Source: Actinoplanes teichomyceticus ATCC 31121 | Lineage (GTDB): Bacteria > Actinomycetota > Actinomycetes > Mycobacteriales > Micromonosporaceae | Direction of reading: 5' to 3' | NCBI RefSeq assembly: GCF_003711105.1 | Contig: NZ_CP023865.1 | Span: 2,392,001 to 2,456,000, forward strand | Length of the DNA: 64,000 bases | In this document: positions 27,648-36,121 of the stretch, one piece after another | Position numbering within the stretch: the first letter of the stretch is position 1 | Layout: each line of letters begins with the position of its first letter | Position numbers and translations under genes: made by a program | The notes under the pieces: generated by a model | Told to the model about the DNA's origin: nothing | What the model saw: only the letters and a program-made list of their open reading frames with translations | Database searches by the model: none

Positions 27648-28385
27648 CTACCGGGCGAGCCATCCGCCGTCCACCGCGAGCACGTGGCCGTTGACGTAGT
27701 CGGAGGCGGCGGAGGCGAGGAAGACCACCGCGCCGGCCACGTCGTCCGGCCGGCCCCAGCGGCCGGCCGGGATGCGCGACCTGATCTCCGCCTCACGCAC
27801 CGGGTCGGCACGCAGGGCGGCGGTGTTGCCGGTCGAGATGTAGCCCGGGGCGACCGCGTTGACCTGCACCCCGTCGGCAGCCCACTCGCAGGCCAGGGCC
27901 TTGGTCAGCCCGGCGAGGCCGTGCTTGGCGGCGGTGTATCCGGGGACCTGCACGCCGCCCTGGAAGGACAGCATCGAGGCCACCGAGATGATTTTGCCGC
28001 GGCGGCGGGCCAGCATGCGTACGCCGATCGCGCGGCTGAGCTGGAACACCGCGTCCAGGTTGACGTCCAGCACCGAGCGCCAGTCGGCGAAGGAGTGCCC
28101 GGCGGCGGGCGCGCGGCGGATGATGCCGGCGTTGTTGACCAGGATGTCCACCTCGGGCAGGTCGGCCACCGCGGCCGGGATGCCGGCCGTGTCGGACAGA
28201 TCGAACCGCCACCGCGAGGCGGTGCCGCCGGCCTTGCGGACCTCCTCCTCGACGTCGTCCAGATCATCGGTACGGCCGTGCAGCACCAGATCGGCGCCGG
28301 CCTGCGCCAGGGCCACCGCGATGGCCCGGCCGATCCCGTTGCGCGAGCCGGTGACCAGGGCGGTCCGGCCGTGCAGCGAGAACAT
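27648..28385 (-). CDS. kduD: 2-dehydro-3-deoxy-D-gluconate/2-deoxygluconate 3-dehydrogenase, SDR family
   Basis: 245 residues. The short-chain dehydrogenase pattern is complete: cofactor loop TGSRNGIG (12-19), NNAG (84-87), Ser137 and Tyr150-x3-Lys154. FSLHGRTALVTG and the C-terminal YVNGHVLAVDGGWLAR are typical of KduD. It reduces 2,5-diketo-3-deoxygluconate (DKII) to 2-keto-3-deoxygluconate with NAD(P)H, after KduI. ATG 28385 fits the family; GTG 28406 overlaps the kduI stop (GTGA) and would add seven residues, so it is an equally possible coupled start. kduI lies immediately upstream. Confidence 0.9.
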   Translation of the reverse strand: MFSLHGRTALVTGSRNGIGRAIAVALAQAGADLVLHGRTDDLDDVEEEVRKAGGTASRWRFDLSDTAGIPAAVADLPEVDILVNNAGIIRRAPAAGHSFADWRSVLDVNLDAVFQLSRAIGVRMLARRRGKIISVASMLSFQGGVQVPGYTAAKHGLAGLTKALACEWAADGVQVNAVAPGYISTGNTAALRADPVREAEIRSRIPAGRWGRPDDVAGAVVFLASAASDYVNGHVLAVDGGWLAR

Positions 28386-28402
28386 CGACGCGGCGGCGCC
28401 GG

Positions 28403-29203
28403 TCACCGCAGGTCGCCGATCGCGACCGGCTCCACGTCGTCGTACGCCTGGTTCTCCCCGCCCATGGCCCAGACGAACGCGTAGCTGCGGGTGCCGAATC
28501 CGCAGTGCACCGACCAGTACGGCGAGATCACCGCCTGCTCCGGCGCCACGATCAGGTTGCGGGTGGCGTCCGGCGGGCCCATCAGGTGCACCACCCGGTC
28601 GGACTCGGGCAGGTCGAAGTAGAAGTAGACCTCGGTGCGCCGCTCGTGGGTGTGGCACGGCATGGTGTTCCACATGCTGCCCGGTTCCAGCACCGTGACG
28701 CCGAGCACCAGCTGGCAGCTCTGGATGCCCTTGAGATGGATGTACTTGTAGATGGTGCGTTCGTTGGAGTTCTCCCGGGAGCCCAGGCGCACCGGCTCGG
28801 CGTCGTCAAGGGTCGCCTTGACCGTCGGGTGGCTGGTGTGCGCGGGCGTGGAGACCAGGTAGAACCGGCCGTCGAAACGGACCTGGCGGGCGCCGCGGCC
28901 GATGTAGAGCACCTCCCGGGCGGCCAGCTCGTGCCGGACGCCGTCCACGGTCACCGTGCCCGGGCCGCCGATGTTGACCACGCCCAGCTCGCGGCGCTCC
29001 AGGAAGTACGCCGAGCGCAGCGCGTCGGGGCAGGGCAGCTCGGCGGCGCCGGACACGCCGCCGACCACGATGCGGTCCTCGTGGGAGTAGGTCAGGCGTA
29101 CCTCACCGGGACGGAACAGGTCCTCCACCAGGAAACGGGCCCGCAGCCGCGCGGTGTCCATGGTCGCCAGCTGGTCCGGGGCCGTGGGGGGTCGTGAGTC
29201 CAT
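28403..29203 (-). CDS. kduI: 5-dehydro-4-deoxy-D-glucuronate isomerase
   Basis: 266 residues. ATG 29203 follows GAGGAG. The zinc ligands are His184 and His186 (PCHTHERR), Glu191 and His233 (SVHCGFG), each exactly 12 residues below the corresponding E. coli KduI positions. It isomerises 4-deoxy-L-threo-5-hexosulose uronate, formed from pectin or glycosaminoglycan lyase products, to DKII. kduD follows, and two operator-like repeats precede it. Confidence 0.95.
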   Translation of the reverse strand: MDSRPPTAPDQLATMDTARLRARFLVEDLFRPGEVRLTYSHEDRIVVGGVSGAAELPCPDALRSAYFLERRELGVVNIGGPGTVTVDGVRHELAAREVLYIGRGARQVRFDGRFYLVSTPAHTSHPTVKATLDDAEPVRLGSRENSNERTIYKYIHLKGIQSCQLVLGVTVLEPGSMWNTMPCHTHERRTEVYFYFDLPESDRVVHLMGPPDATRNLIVAPEQAVISPYWSVHCGFGTRSYAFVWAMGGENQAYDDVEPVAIGDLR

Positions 29204-29223
29204 CAGCACTCCTCGCATCCCGT

Positions 29224-29256
29224 TACATGAAACAAACTATCGCTACATGGAACAGC
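29224..29256. promoter_or_regulatory. Paired IclR operator candidates upstream of kduI
   Basis: TACATGAAACAAA (29224) and TACATGGAACAGC (29244) are direct repeats with a 20-bp period, 20-30 nt upstream of the kduI ATG. The same pair, again 20 bp apart, precedes the symporter gene, so they are likely sites for the IclR protein encoded in this locus. Confidence 0.75.
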
Positions 29257-29292
29257 ATATCGGCCTCGTCCGGCGGCGCGCGGACCGCCGGG

Positions 29293-30792
29293 TCAGGCCG
29301 TGGTCACCGGCCTCGCCTCGTCCGCCGGGTCACTGTCGAGTGAATCGATGATGGTGTCGCGCTCCATCGTGCGTTCCGGCTTGAGCAGGCCGATCGCTGT
29401 GTACAGCACCAGCGAGGTGACCAGCGGGACGCCGACCACCATGGTCTGGCTGGTCTCGTCCAGGATCCACTTGACCACGACCCAGACGCCCAGGCCGGCG
29501 GCCCAGGAGGCGATCGCCGCGGTCGGCCCGCAGCGCCGGAACCAGGGCAGCAGCCCGAGCATCAGCGGGATCGAGATCGGCCCCATGGTCGCCGCGACCA
29601 GGTCCACCACGATCTTGAGCACCACGCCCTGGCCCTCGGTGCTGATCGCGATGACCATGCTGATCGCCACGAACGCGAACGTGGTGATCCGGGCGAACGT
29701 GAGCGCCCCCCGCTCGCTGAGGTGGCGTACCGCGCGCACCAGCACCGGGGCGATGTCGCGGGTGACCACCGACGAGATCACGTTGGCGTCCGACGACACC
29801 ATCGCCATCGTGTGCGAGAAGAACCCGGCCAGCACCAGCCCGATCACGCCGGGCGGCAGCAGGGACTTCGCCAGCTCGACGTACGCCTGCTCGGGGTTGG
29901 TGAGGCCCGGGACGATCAGCGGCGCGGCGAACATCGGCATGAACAGGATCAGCGGCCAGACCAGCCACAGCGCGCTGGACAGCAGCGCCGACCGCTTCGC
30001 CGCGGAGCCGGACGGGGCGGCCATGTACCGCTGCGCCAGGTTCCACATGCCGCCGTTGTACTCGAAGGTCTTGATGAACAGCAGCGCCAGGAAGAACGTC
30101 AGGGTGTACGGCCCGTGGAACGGGTCGCCGTGCCCGGCGGGCAGGTCGTCCCACATGTTCCACAGCGCGGAGACGCCACCGAGGTGCCCCAGGAAGGCGA
30201 GGAACATGGCCACCCCGGCCACGCCCTGGATGACGAACTGACCGAAGTCGGTCAGCACGTCGGCCCAGAGGCCACCGGCGGTGATGTAGACCAGGGTGAC
30301 GGCGCCGGTGATCACGATGCCCCACAGGATCGGCACGCCGGCGAAGCCGCGCAGCAGCACGGCGATGGCCACCCATTTGGCCGCGATGTCCACGACCTTG
30401 AGCAGCGCCCCGCTGTAGGCCAGCACCTGCTGTGTGGGCACGTTGTAGCGGCGAGCCAGGTACTCCAGCGGGGAGGCCACCCCGTGCCTGGAGCGCAGCC
30501 GGTTCCACCGGGCGGCGAAGAGGAAGGCGCCGATCCCGACGCCGAGGCCGATGGTCAGGGCCCACCAGACGTACATCGCCAGCCCGTAGGTGTAGGCGAC
30601 GGCCGCGAACGCGACGAACATGATGGCGCTGTAACCGGACATATGGTGCGAGATCCCGGACAGCCACCAGGGGATCATGCCGCGGGCGGTGAAGTAGTCG
30701 GCGACGCTGTGGATCCGGCCCTTGGCCCACAGGCCGATACCGAGCATCACCAGGAAATATCCGCTGAGTACCAGCCAGTCGAGCGTGGTCAC
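29293..30792 (-). CDS. Sodium:solute symporter (SSS family), likely uronate transporter
   Basis: 499 residues with about 13 membrane helices. GTG 30792 follows GGAGGAGGG. The N-terminus (DWLVLSGYFLVMLGIGLWAKGR, DYFTARGMIPWWLSGISHHMSGYSA) is typical of the SSS family, related to SglT-like and bacterial sugar/sialate carriers. Its position directly upstream of kduI and kduD, with the same operators, suggests Na+-driven uptake of unsaturated uronates or galacturonate. It ends 90 nt before kduI; the gap holds the second operator pair, so kduI can be expressed from its own promoter. Confidence 0.88.
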   Translation of the reverse strand: MTTLDWLVLSGYFLVMLGIGLWAKGRIHSVADYFTARGMIPWWLSGISHHMSGYSAIMFVAFAAVAYTYGLAMYVWWALTIGLGVGIGAFLFAARWNRLRSRHGVASPLEYLARRYNVPTQQVLAYSGALLKVVDIAAKWVAIAVLLRGFAGVPILWGIVITGAVTLVYITAGGLWADVLTDFGQFVIQGVAGVAMFLAFLGHLGGVSALWNMWDDLPAGHGDPFHGPYTLTFFLALLFIKTFEYNGGMWNLAQRYMAAPSGSAAKRSALLSSALWLVWPLILFMPMFAAPLIVPGLTNPEQAYVELAKSLLPPGVIGLVLAGFFSHTMAMVSSDANVISSVVTRDIAPVLVRAVRHLSERGALTFARITTFAFVAISMVIAISTEGQGVVLKIVVDLVAATMGPISIPLMLGLLPWFRRCGPTAAIASWAAGLGVWVVVKWILDETSQTMVVGVPLVTSLVLYTAIGLLKPERTMERDTIIDSLDSDPADEARPVTTA

Positions 30793-30845
30793 GTGCCCTC
30801 CTCCGGTGCGTGACACGGGTCACAGGGGACGTTGCGTTTCCTGGA

Positions 30846-30886
30846 TGTTCTGCTACATGGAACACCTTGTCAATACATGGAACAAA
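30846..30886. promoter_or_regulatory. Paired IclR operator candidates upstream of symporter gene
   Basis: TACATGGAACACC (30854) and TACATGGAACAAA (30874) form a direct repeat with 20-bp period. The first is also the right half of TGTTC-N8-GGAACA (30846-30864). They lie 54-94 nt upstream of the symporter start. Confidence 0.75.
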
Positions 30887-30916
30887 TCAGATCGGTCTAT
30901 GGACAGACTCTTGACC

Positions 30917-30958
30917 TTGTTCCGTGTCGCGGGACAATGTTCCCTTCTATGGGAAACA
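30917..30958. promoter_or_regulatory. Two inverted repeats before the tautomerase gene
   Basis: TTGTTCC-N7-GGGACAA (30917-30937) and TGTTCCC-N6-GGGAAACA (30938-30958) sit back to back just upstream of the 4-OT-like gene. Their TGTTCC/GGAACA-like arms resemble the neighbouring sites, so the same IclR regulator may act in both directions. Confidence 0.55.
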
Positions 30959-30967
30959 GGAGGGTCC

Positions 30968-31156
30968 ATGCCCAACATCACCGTTGAACTGCTGTCCGGC
31001 CGCACGCTCGACCAGCGGCGCGAGTTCGCCGAGGCGGTGACCGCCGCCGCGGTCGACATCCTCAAGGCCCGGAGGGCTGCGGTGCGCATCCGCTTCGACG
31101 AGATCGAGCGCGAGGACGTCGCCAACGGCGGCACCCTGGAGTCCGACCGGACCTGA
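30968..31156 (+). CDS. 4-oxalocrotonate tautomerase-like protein
   Basis: 62 residues, behind GGAGG. Pro2, which becomes the N-terminal catalytic proline after Met removal, is present (MPNITVELLSGRTLDQRREF), and the length is exactly that of 4-OT subunits. It catalyses keto-enol tautomerisation; the real substrate is unknown. It is divergent from the uronate transporter and shares its regulatory region, so a helper role in uronate breakdown is possible. Confidence 0.88.
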   Translation: MPNITVELLSGRTLDQRREFAEAVTAAAVDILKARRAAVRIRFDEIEREDVANGGTLESDRT

Positions 31157-31224
31157 GCACCGCCGGTGGCGGGGCCTCCGGCGGTGCGGCGGCCGGGTCG
31201 ACGCCGGGACGACCGAGGTGGTCC

Positions 31225-31436
31225 GTCCCGGCCGGTCGCTGTCGCAATCCGTCCCGGCCGGTCGCTGTCGCAATCCGTCCCGGCCGGTCGCTGTCGCGGT
31301 CCGTCCCGGCCGGTCGCTGTCGCGGTCCGTCCCGGCCGGTCGCTGTCGCGGTCCGTCCCGGCCGGTCGCTGTCGCAATCCGTCCCGGGCGGTCGCTGCCG
31401 CGGCCTGTCGCCGGCCGGTCGCTGCCGCGGCCTCTG
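31225..31436. repeat. 26-bp tandem array (about 8 copies)
   Basis: Units GTCCCGGCCGGTCGCTGTCG + CAATCC or CGGTCC repeat every 26 bp, the last two diverged. It fills most of the 379-bp gap between the tautomerase and HAD genes. 26 is not a multiple of three, and no gene is seen. Confidence 0.9.
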
Positions 31437-31535
31437 CCGGCGGTCCGTGCCGCGGTCGCGGCCGGGCCGCTGCCCCCGGCGGGCCCGGAGTGAACAGCTG
31501 GAAGCCGTGCCGAGGGCTTGTGTAATGTCCGGATC

Positions 31536-32213
31536 ATGCGATCGACCGGTTCGGGATCGCCGCTCGTGGAGGCGGTCATCTTCGACATGGACGGCACCCT
31601 GATCGAGTCCACCGACGTGGTCACCGCCGCCTTCCGTGCGGCCGTGGTGGCCGGTGGCGGCCCGGTCTTCTCGGACGCCGACATCGTCGCCGCGTATCCG
31701 CTCGGACCGCCTCGGCGGATCCTGGAGCACCTGCTCGGCCGCCCGGTGACTTCCGGAGAACTCGATCTCTACTACTCGCATCTCGCGTCCGGCCGGGTGC
31801 GGACCTACGACGGCGTCGAGCACGTCCTGTCGCTGATCGCGCAGCGGGCCTCCGTGGCGGTCTTCACCGGGGCCAGCCGGAAGGCGGCTCAGATCCTCCT
31901 GGGCGGCGCCGGGCTTCTCGGATTCTTCGCGGTCGTGGTCGGCGGAGACGAAGTCGCCCACCCCAAGCCCGAGCCCGACGGCATCCTGCTCGCCTGTGAC
32001 CGGCTTGGCGTCGAGCCGGGCTCGGTGGCGTACGTCGGGGACTCCCCGCTCGATCTGCGGGCCGCCCGGCGGGCCGGCGCGCTGGCGGTCGCGGCGGCGT
32101 GGGGCCATCTCTACGATGCCGGCCAGGCCGCCGACCGCACCGCGCGACAGCCGATCGACCTGTGCGCGCTGGTGTCGCCGCAGGCGAGCCGGGACACCGT
32201 TCTTCCGGCGTAG
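31536..32213 (+). CDS. HAD-family hydrolase (phosphatase, Gph-like)
   Basis: 225 residues. Motif I is FDMDGTLIES, motif II VFTGAS, the lysine motif HPKPEPDGI and motif IV YVGDSPLDLRAARRAGA. It is close to phosphoglycolate phosphatase and beta-phosphoglucomutase relatives. The substrate is unknown. ATG 31536 is preferred over TTG 31518. It lies between the uronate locus and the aminocyclitol cluster with its own flanking gaps, so it belongs clearly to neither. Confidence 0.88.
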   Translation: MRSTGSGSPLVEAVIFDMDGTLIESTDVVTAAFRAAVVAGGGPVFSDADIVAAYPLGPPRRILEHLLGRPVTSGELDLYYSHLASGRVRTYDGVEHVLSLIAQRASVAVFTGASRKAAQILLGGAGLLGFFAVVVGGDEVAHPKPEPDGILLACDRLGVEPGSVAYVGDSPLDLRAARRAGALAVAAAWGHLYDAGQAADRTARQPIDLCALVSPQASRDTVLPA

Positions 32214-32736
32214 AAGCCGGTCCCGTGGTGATGCTTCGCCCGCCCGGGTCAGGGGATCGCTCCCGCCCGGGCCGCTGTCGTCCGGCGAGGTGAGCCTCGC
32301 CGCTTCACGAAGACGGAACGTGGTGCCGCTGGCCGCCGGCCGGATCGCCCGCGGCGGTCGGCCGCCGCGGGCCGGGCCCGAATGTCCCCGGCCGCGGTTC
32401 GTGCAGGCCAACCCTTCGTCGGCTGTGAGATGAACCACTTATGGCCCCGACCTGTTAGGTAGGTTAACTGAAGGGGAAAAGCGAACCGGCAGCTGACGCG
32501 CCCGGCGGATGGCTGATCGGTCTGTGCAACCGGGCGATCTGCCCGGTTGCACAGGCCGAGACGGAGATCATCCAGAAGGAGTAGAACCAAAGGGGTCCGT
32601 GGGACTTAGGCGAATCGCGACGAAGCTCAAGCTTTGCCGCTTTTCGTCCGTTCGGCGGTGGGAGAGGCGTCGTAGCCGGTCTGGCCTGGAGTCGCGCCGG
32701 TGGCTACATCATGCATACGTCACGGGGAGCGGTGCA
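32214..32736. other. Leader region before the StrR-type gene
   Basis: This 523-bp gap contains a lower-GC stretch (32425-32485) suitable for a promoter and the perfect hairpin at 32522-32554. No protein-coding gene is convincing. A frame open from ATG 32509 would extend the regulator by 76 residues, but it reads through the hairpin and has no family resemblance. Confidence 0.5.
32522..32554 (+). promoter_or_regulatory. Perfect 14-bp inverted repeat upstream of the pathway activator
   Basis: CTGTGCAACCGGGC, loop GATCT, GCCCGGTTGCACAG. It lies about 180 nt before the chosen StrR-type start. It may be an operator, an attenuator or a terminator without a U-tract. Confidence 0.65.
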
Positions 32737-33696
32737 TTGGACGACATAACACCGACCTATTTCGCTGAGCTGAACGGCGCGCTGCCGGCGGGGAAAGCCG
32801 AGCTCGTGCCGATCGCGTCGTTGTCGTCGGCATGGACGCCTCGACAGACCGCCCTGGACGAGCGGCACGTCCAGCTGTTGGCGCAGTCGGAAGCGCCGTT
32901 ACCTCCGATCCTGGTGCAACGGTCCACCATGCGGGTCATCGACGGGGTGCACAGGCTGCACGCGGCGCGGCGCAACGGTGCCGAGGAGATCCTCGCCCAT
33001 CTGCTCGAAGACGACGACCGGGCCGCTTATCTGCGCAGCGTCGCCAGCAACGTGGCGCACGGCCTGCCGTTGACGCTCGCCGAGCGCCGGGCCGCGGCGA
33101 AGCGGCTGCTGGAATGGTTCCCGCAATGTTCGGACCGTTCCATCGGTCGGGTCTCCGGGCTCTCCGGCAAGACCGTCGCCGCGCTGCGCAAGCGGTCCGG
33201 CACGGGTATGCCTGCCGAACGGATCGGGCGGGACGGGCGGGTGCGGCCGGCCCGGCCGGGAGCCGATCGGCTGCTGGTGGAGGAGCTGATCACCCAGCAT
33301 CCACATGCCTCGCTACGCGATCTCGCCCGGCGCGCCGGTGTCTCGCCGAACACGGTACGCAATGCCCGGCTGCGCATGATCCATCGAGGGCCCGGTACCG
33401 ATCGGCCGGCCGGGGCGCCGGGCGCGGAGGGGGCTCCGGCCGGCCAGGACTTCGCTCCCGATGATGTCGTGCTGACCAACCTGAGCCGAGATCCGTCGTT
33501 GCGGTACACCGAGACGGGACGGACCCTGCTGCGGCTCCTTCACCAGCATCTCGGGACGTCGCTCGACGGGCAGGTGGTGGAGTCACTTCCGCCGCACTGC
33601 CTGCCGCTGGTCTCCAAGGTGGCCCGCAGCGTGGCCATGCAGTGGAAGCAGTTCGCCGAGATCGCCGAGGGGCGGGCGAACGCTTCGGCTCTCTAG
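32737..33696 (+). CDS. StrR/ParB-like transcriptional activator of the aminocyclitol cluster
   Basis: 319 residues from TTG 32737, which follows GGGGAG. Residues 20-95 are a ParB-type N-domain (ELVPIASLSSAW, PPILVQRSTMRVIDGVHRLHAA). Two helix-turn-helix segments follow: RSIGRVSGLSGKTVAALRKR (about 138-157) and ASLRDLARRAGVSPNTVRNA (about 192-211). This layout and length match StrR, NovG and related pathway-specific activators of aminoglycoside and other antibiotic clusters. It probably switches on the long operon that begins 600 bp downstream. StrR-type proteins bind an inverted repeat with an 11-bp spacer; none of that exact form stands out in the gap. Confidence 0.88.
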   Translation: MDDITPTYFAELNGALPAGKAELVPIASLSSAWTPRQTALDERHVQLLAQSEAPLPPILVQRSTMRVIDGVHRLHAARRNGAEEILAHLLEDDDRAAYLRSVASNVAHGLPLTLAERRAAAKRLLEWFPQCSDRSIGRVSGLSGKTVAALRKRSGTGMPAERIGRDGRVRPARPGADRLLVEELITQHPHASLRDLARRAGVSPNTVRNARLRMIHRGPGTDRPAGAPGAEGAPAGQDFAPDDVVLTNLSRDPSLRYTETGRTLLRLLHQHLGTSLDGQVVESLPPHCLPLVSKVARSVAMQWKQFAEIAEGRANASAL

Positions 33697-34293
33697 CCCG
33701 GCGCCGGGTCCGCCGGTCGCACCGCTCGGACCGGTGGGCGCACCGTTCGGGCCGGTGGGCGTGCTCGCGCCGGCGGGTGTGTCCCCTCCGTGAGGCGGCT
33801 CCCGTCCGTGGGGGCCGCTGATCACGACGGCGCCGGTCGGGCGGCCGATGCGGGGTGGCGGGTTTCCGCCCCGGCCTTTCTCCGGAATGACCCGGCGGTC
33901 CGCAGCGGCGTGCAAGTGCGGAAAATGCGCGGTGCACATCCGTACCGCGATGAAAAGCGTCGCGGGCCGGCACGAGGGTCGGGTCGTCATCCCCGGCATG
34001 GCCAGCGGCAATGTCCGCGGTAAAAATTTTGCGCGTGTCCGGCAATTATGTCGATCGGCAAACGTCTTTCTCCGGCGATGACCGCAACGGCGTCGGCGTG
34101 CTAGTTTTCCCCGTGGCGGCCGATGGTTAGAGGCGGCCCTCGGCAGTGCCGCTCGATATGACAATGCGAGAGCGGCGAGCTGCCGCCGTCAGCGCGGTAT
34201 GGCGCTGAGGAGCCATTTCGGCGTCGGTGGAGGCGCAGCCGTGAGCTGCCGCGCCGAAGGCACACGGTCCGCGTCCCCTGAAGGAGGTGCATT
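33697..34293. other. Long promoter region of the biosynthetic operon
   Basis: 597 bp without a gene. The part 33930-34180 is much richer in A/T than its surroundings (for example GGTAAAAATTTTG near 34020 and CTAGTTTTCC near 34101), as expected of a regulated promoter. A weak inverted repeat CCGCTCG-N11-CGAGAGCGG (34151-34177) has the 11-bp spacer of StrR sites but imperfect arms. The region ends in GAAGGAGG before the first operon gene. Confidence 0.5.
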
Positions 34294-35370
34294 GTGCGTC
34301 TAGGAATAGCTCGCACGCTCGCCGGCTGCGTCGTCGCGGGAGCCGACGACGGCGCAGAAGATTACTGCCCGCCATATTGGCGGTCGAGCGAGCCGTTGTT
34401 TCGCCGAGCCCACGACGTGGTGGCCGCGGTGGCGGCCCGGTATGCCCCGGTGGCCTCGGGGCTGGCCGGCGTCGTGTCCGGGGGCCGGCCGGCGGCCGGC
34501 TACCCGCCCCTGGTGGAGGCGCTCGAACGGTACGCACGGGAGCCCGGATGGAGCCGGGAGCACCGGGACCTGGCCGCCTCGATCGAGCGGTCCGTGCGGC
34601 TGCTGTATTTCGAGGGTGCTCCGGAACCGGCGGTGCGGCCGGCGCCGGACCGGCTCGCCCCGGCGGGCGCCCTGCCGGCCCTGCACGTCGTCATTCCGTT
34701 CCGGGCGCCGCGGGGCAGCCTGCGCGAGCGCAATCTGCGAGCCTGCCTGCGATCGCTGGCGCAACAGGCGTCGGGGTCCTCCGGCTTCTATGTCACCGTG
34801 GTCGAGAGCGACGATCGGCCGCGGCATTCCTGGGTCGGATCCTGGGCCGACAATTACGTTTTCGAACCGCAGAGCGGCCCTTTCAACAAGTCATCGTCGG
34901 TCAATTTTGGTGCGCGGCGGTCACGTTCTCCGCGGGACGTGATATGCGAGTTGGACGCGGATATGGTCGTCGACCCCTGGTTCATCACCAGGGTGCGTGT
35001 GCAGGCCGCGGTATCACCCGCCTTTCTGCCCTATGAAGACGTCCACTGCCTCGATCCGGAAAGCTCGGCGCGGCTGGTCTCGGAACGCACGGCGGGCGCG
35101 GGAACAGTGGCCGGTTACCTGTTGCGCCGGCCGCCGGGAGGTTGTGTGGTCGTCACCGCCGAACTGTTCCGCGCGGTGGACGGATTCGACACGTCCTTCA
35201 CCGGTTGGGGTGGCGAGGACAGAGACTTCGTCGACCGCCTGTCGGCGTTCTCCCCGGTGGCGCGGTCGGCGGCCACGATGATCCATCTCAATCATGAACG
35301 ACCGTCCATGAACCGGGCGGCCCAGTTCGCTACCGGAGACCGCGAGGCGGTCACCCAGGAGGTGGGCTGA
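34294..35370 (+). CDS. GT-A glycosyltransferase with galactosyltransferase-like C-terminal motif
   Basis: 358 residues from GTG 34294, behind a near-perfect ribosome site (GAAGGAGG). After a 125-residue N-terminal helical part comes a GT-A core: LHVVIPFRAPRGSLRERNLRACL, the metal-binding CELDADMVVDPWF, and FTGWGGEDRDFVDRL, the motif of the GT7/beta4-GalT C-terminal domain. It probably transfers a sugar from a nucleotide donor to the cyclitol product. It is the first gene of the operon, separated by 1 nt from the next. No nucleotide-sugar synthesis gene is nearby, so the donor would come from primary metabolism. Confidence 0.82.
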   Translation: MRLGIARTLAGCVVAGADDGAEDYCPPYWRSSEPLFRRAHDVVAAVAARYAPVASGLAGVVSGGRPAAGYPPLVEALERYAREPGWSREHRDLAASIERSVRLLYFEGAPEPAVRPAPDRLAPAGALPALHVVIPFRAPRGSLRERNLRACLRSLAQQASGSSGFYVTVVESDDRPRHSWVGSWADNYVFEPQSGPFNKSSSVNFGARRSRSPRDVICELDADMVVDPWFITRVRVQAAVSPAFLPYEDVHCLDPESSARLVSERTAGAGTVAGYLLRRPPGGCVVVTAELFRAVDGFDTSFTGWGGEDRDFVDRLSAFSPVARSAATMIHLNHERPSMNRAAQFATGDREAVTQEVG

Positions 35371-35371
35371 C

Positions 35372-36109
35372 GTGCCCGAGCTGGCGCAGCACCAGGACCT
35401 CGTCGTCACACGGGCCGCCGGCTTCGCCGACCTGGCGGAGCAGGTCAGTGCCCGGGTGGTCGAGCACATCGATCGGGTCCTGAGGCAACACGAGTTCTGT
35501 ACCGTCGCCCTGACCGGTGGCAGCACCCCGGCGGCCACCTACCGCTCGCTGAGCGCTGCCGACCTGCCATGGGACCGGATCCATGTCCTGCAGACCGATG
35601 ACCACATCGTCGCCGACAGCGAGACGGGGCCGTCCTGGAGCGTGATCGAGCGGGATCTCCTGCACCGGTGCGCGGTGCCGGTCGCCAACCGGCATCCCAT
35701 GCCGGTCCGGACCGGACCCGGCCTGGCCTCGGCGGTGCGCCGCTACGACATGCAGATCCGCAGTCTGCTCCGCGGACAGAGCCCGGACGTCGTGGTCCTG
35801 GGACTGGGCGAGGACGGTCACACGGCATCGATCTTCGACGGGGACCCGAGCGCCCTGACCGCCGACCGGGTGGTGGTGACCACCGCCCCCTATCACGGTG
35901 TCACCCGGATGACCCTCACCCTGCCCACCCTGGCGCGGGGCGGCCTGAGAGTGGTCCTGGCCTGCGGAACCGCCAAGGCCGCCGCGGTGGCCGGGCTGCT
36001 CGGCGAGGGCGCGCCGAGAACCTCGGCGGTGGCGGGCATCCTGCGCGGTGGCGGAATGCTCTTCGTGGACGACGCCGCGATGTCCGTCGCCGATGCGGCG
36101 ACCGGCTAG
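35372..36109 (+). CDS. 6-phosphogluconolactonase-like protein
   Basis: 245 residues from GTG 35372. It shows the family pattern: VALTGGSTPAATYRSL (phosphate loop), then LQTDDHIV where 6PGL usually has a DER motif, and VVLGLGEDGHTASIFDGDP with the catalytic His. The Gln-Thr-Asp-Asp variation leaves room for a changed substrate. Canonically it hydrolyses 6-phosphogluconolactone in the oxidative pentose phosphate pathway. Here it sits inside a cyclitol operon, 12 nt before the ROK kinase, and may boost sedoheptulose 7-phosphate supply or act on a cluster-specific lactone. Confidence 0.82.
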   Translation: MPELAQHQDLVVTRAAGFADLAEQVSARVVEHIDRVLRQHEFCTVALTGGSTPAATYRSLSAADLPWDRIHVLQTDDHIVADSETGPSWSVIERDLLHRCAVPVANRHPMPVRTGPGLASAVRRYDMQIRSLLRGQSPDVVVLGLGEDGHTASIFDGDPSALTADRVVVTTAPYHGVTRMTLTLPTLARGGLRVVLACGTAKAAAVAGLLGEGAPRTSAVAGILRGGGMLFVDDAAMSVADAATG

Positions 36110-36121
36110 GCGGCGGGCGGC

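Noticed and set aside
32509..32736. 76-residue N-terminal extension of the StrR-type protein from ATG 32509
   Set aside because: It reads through the perfect hairpin, has no ribosome site and does not resemble the family. TTG 32737 has GGGGAG upstream.
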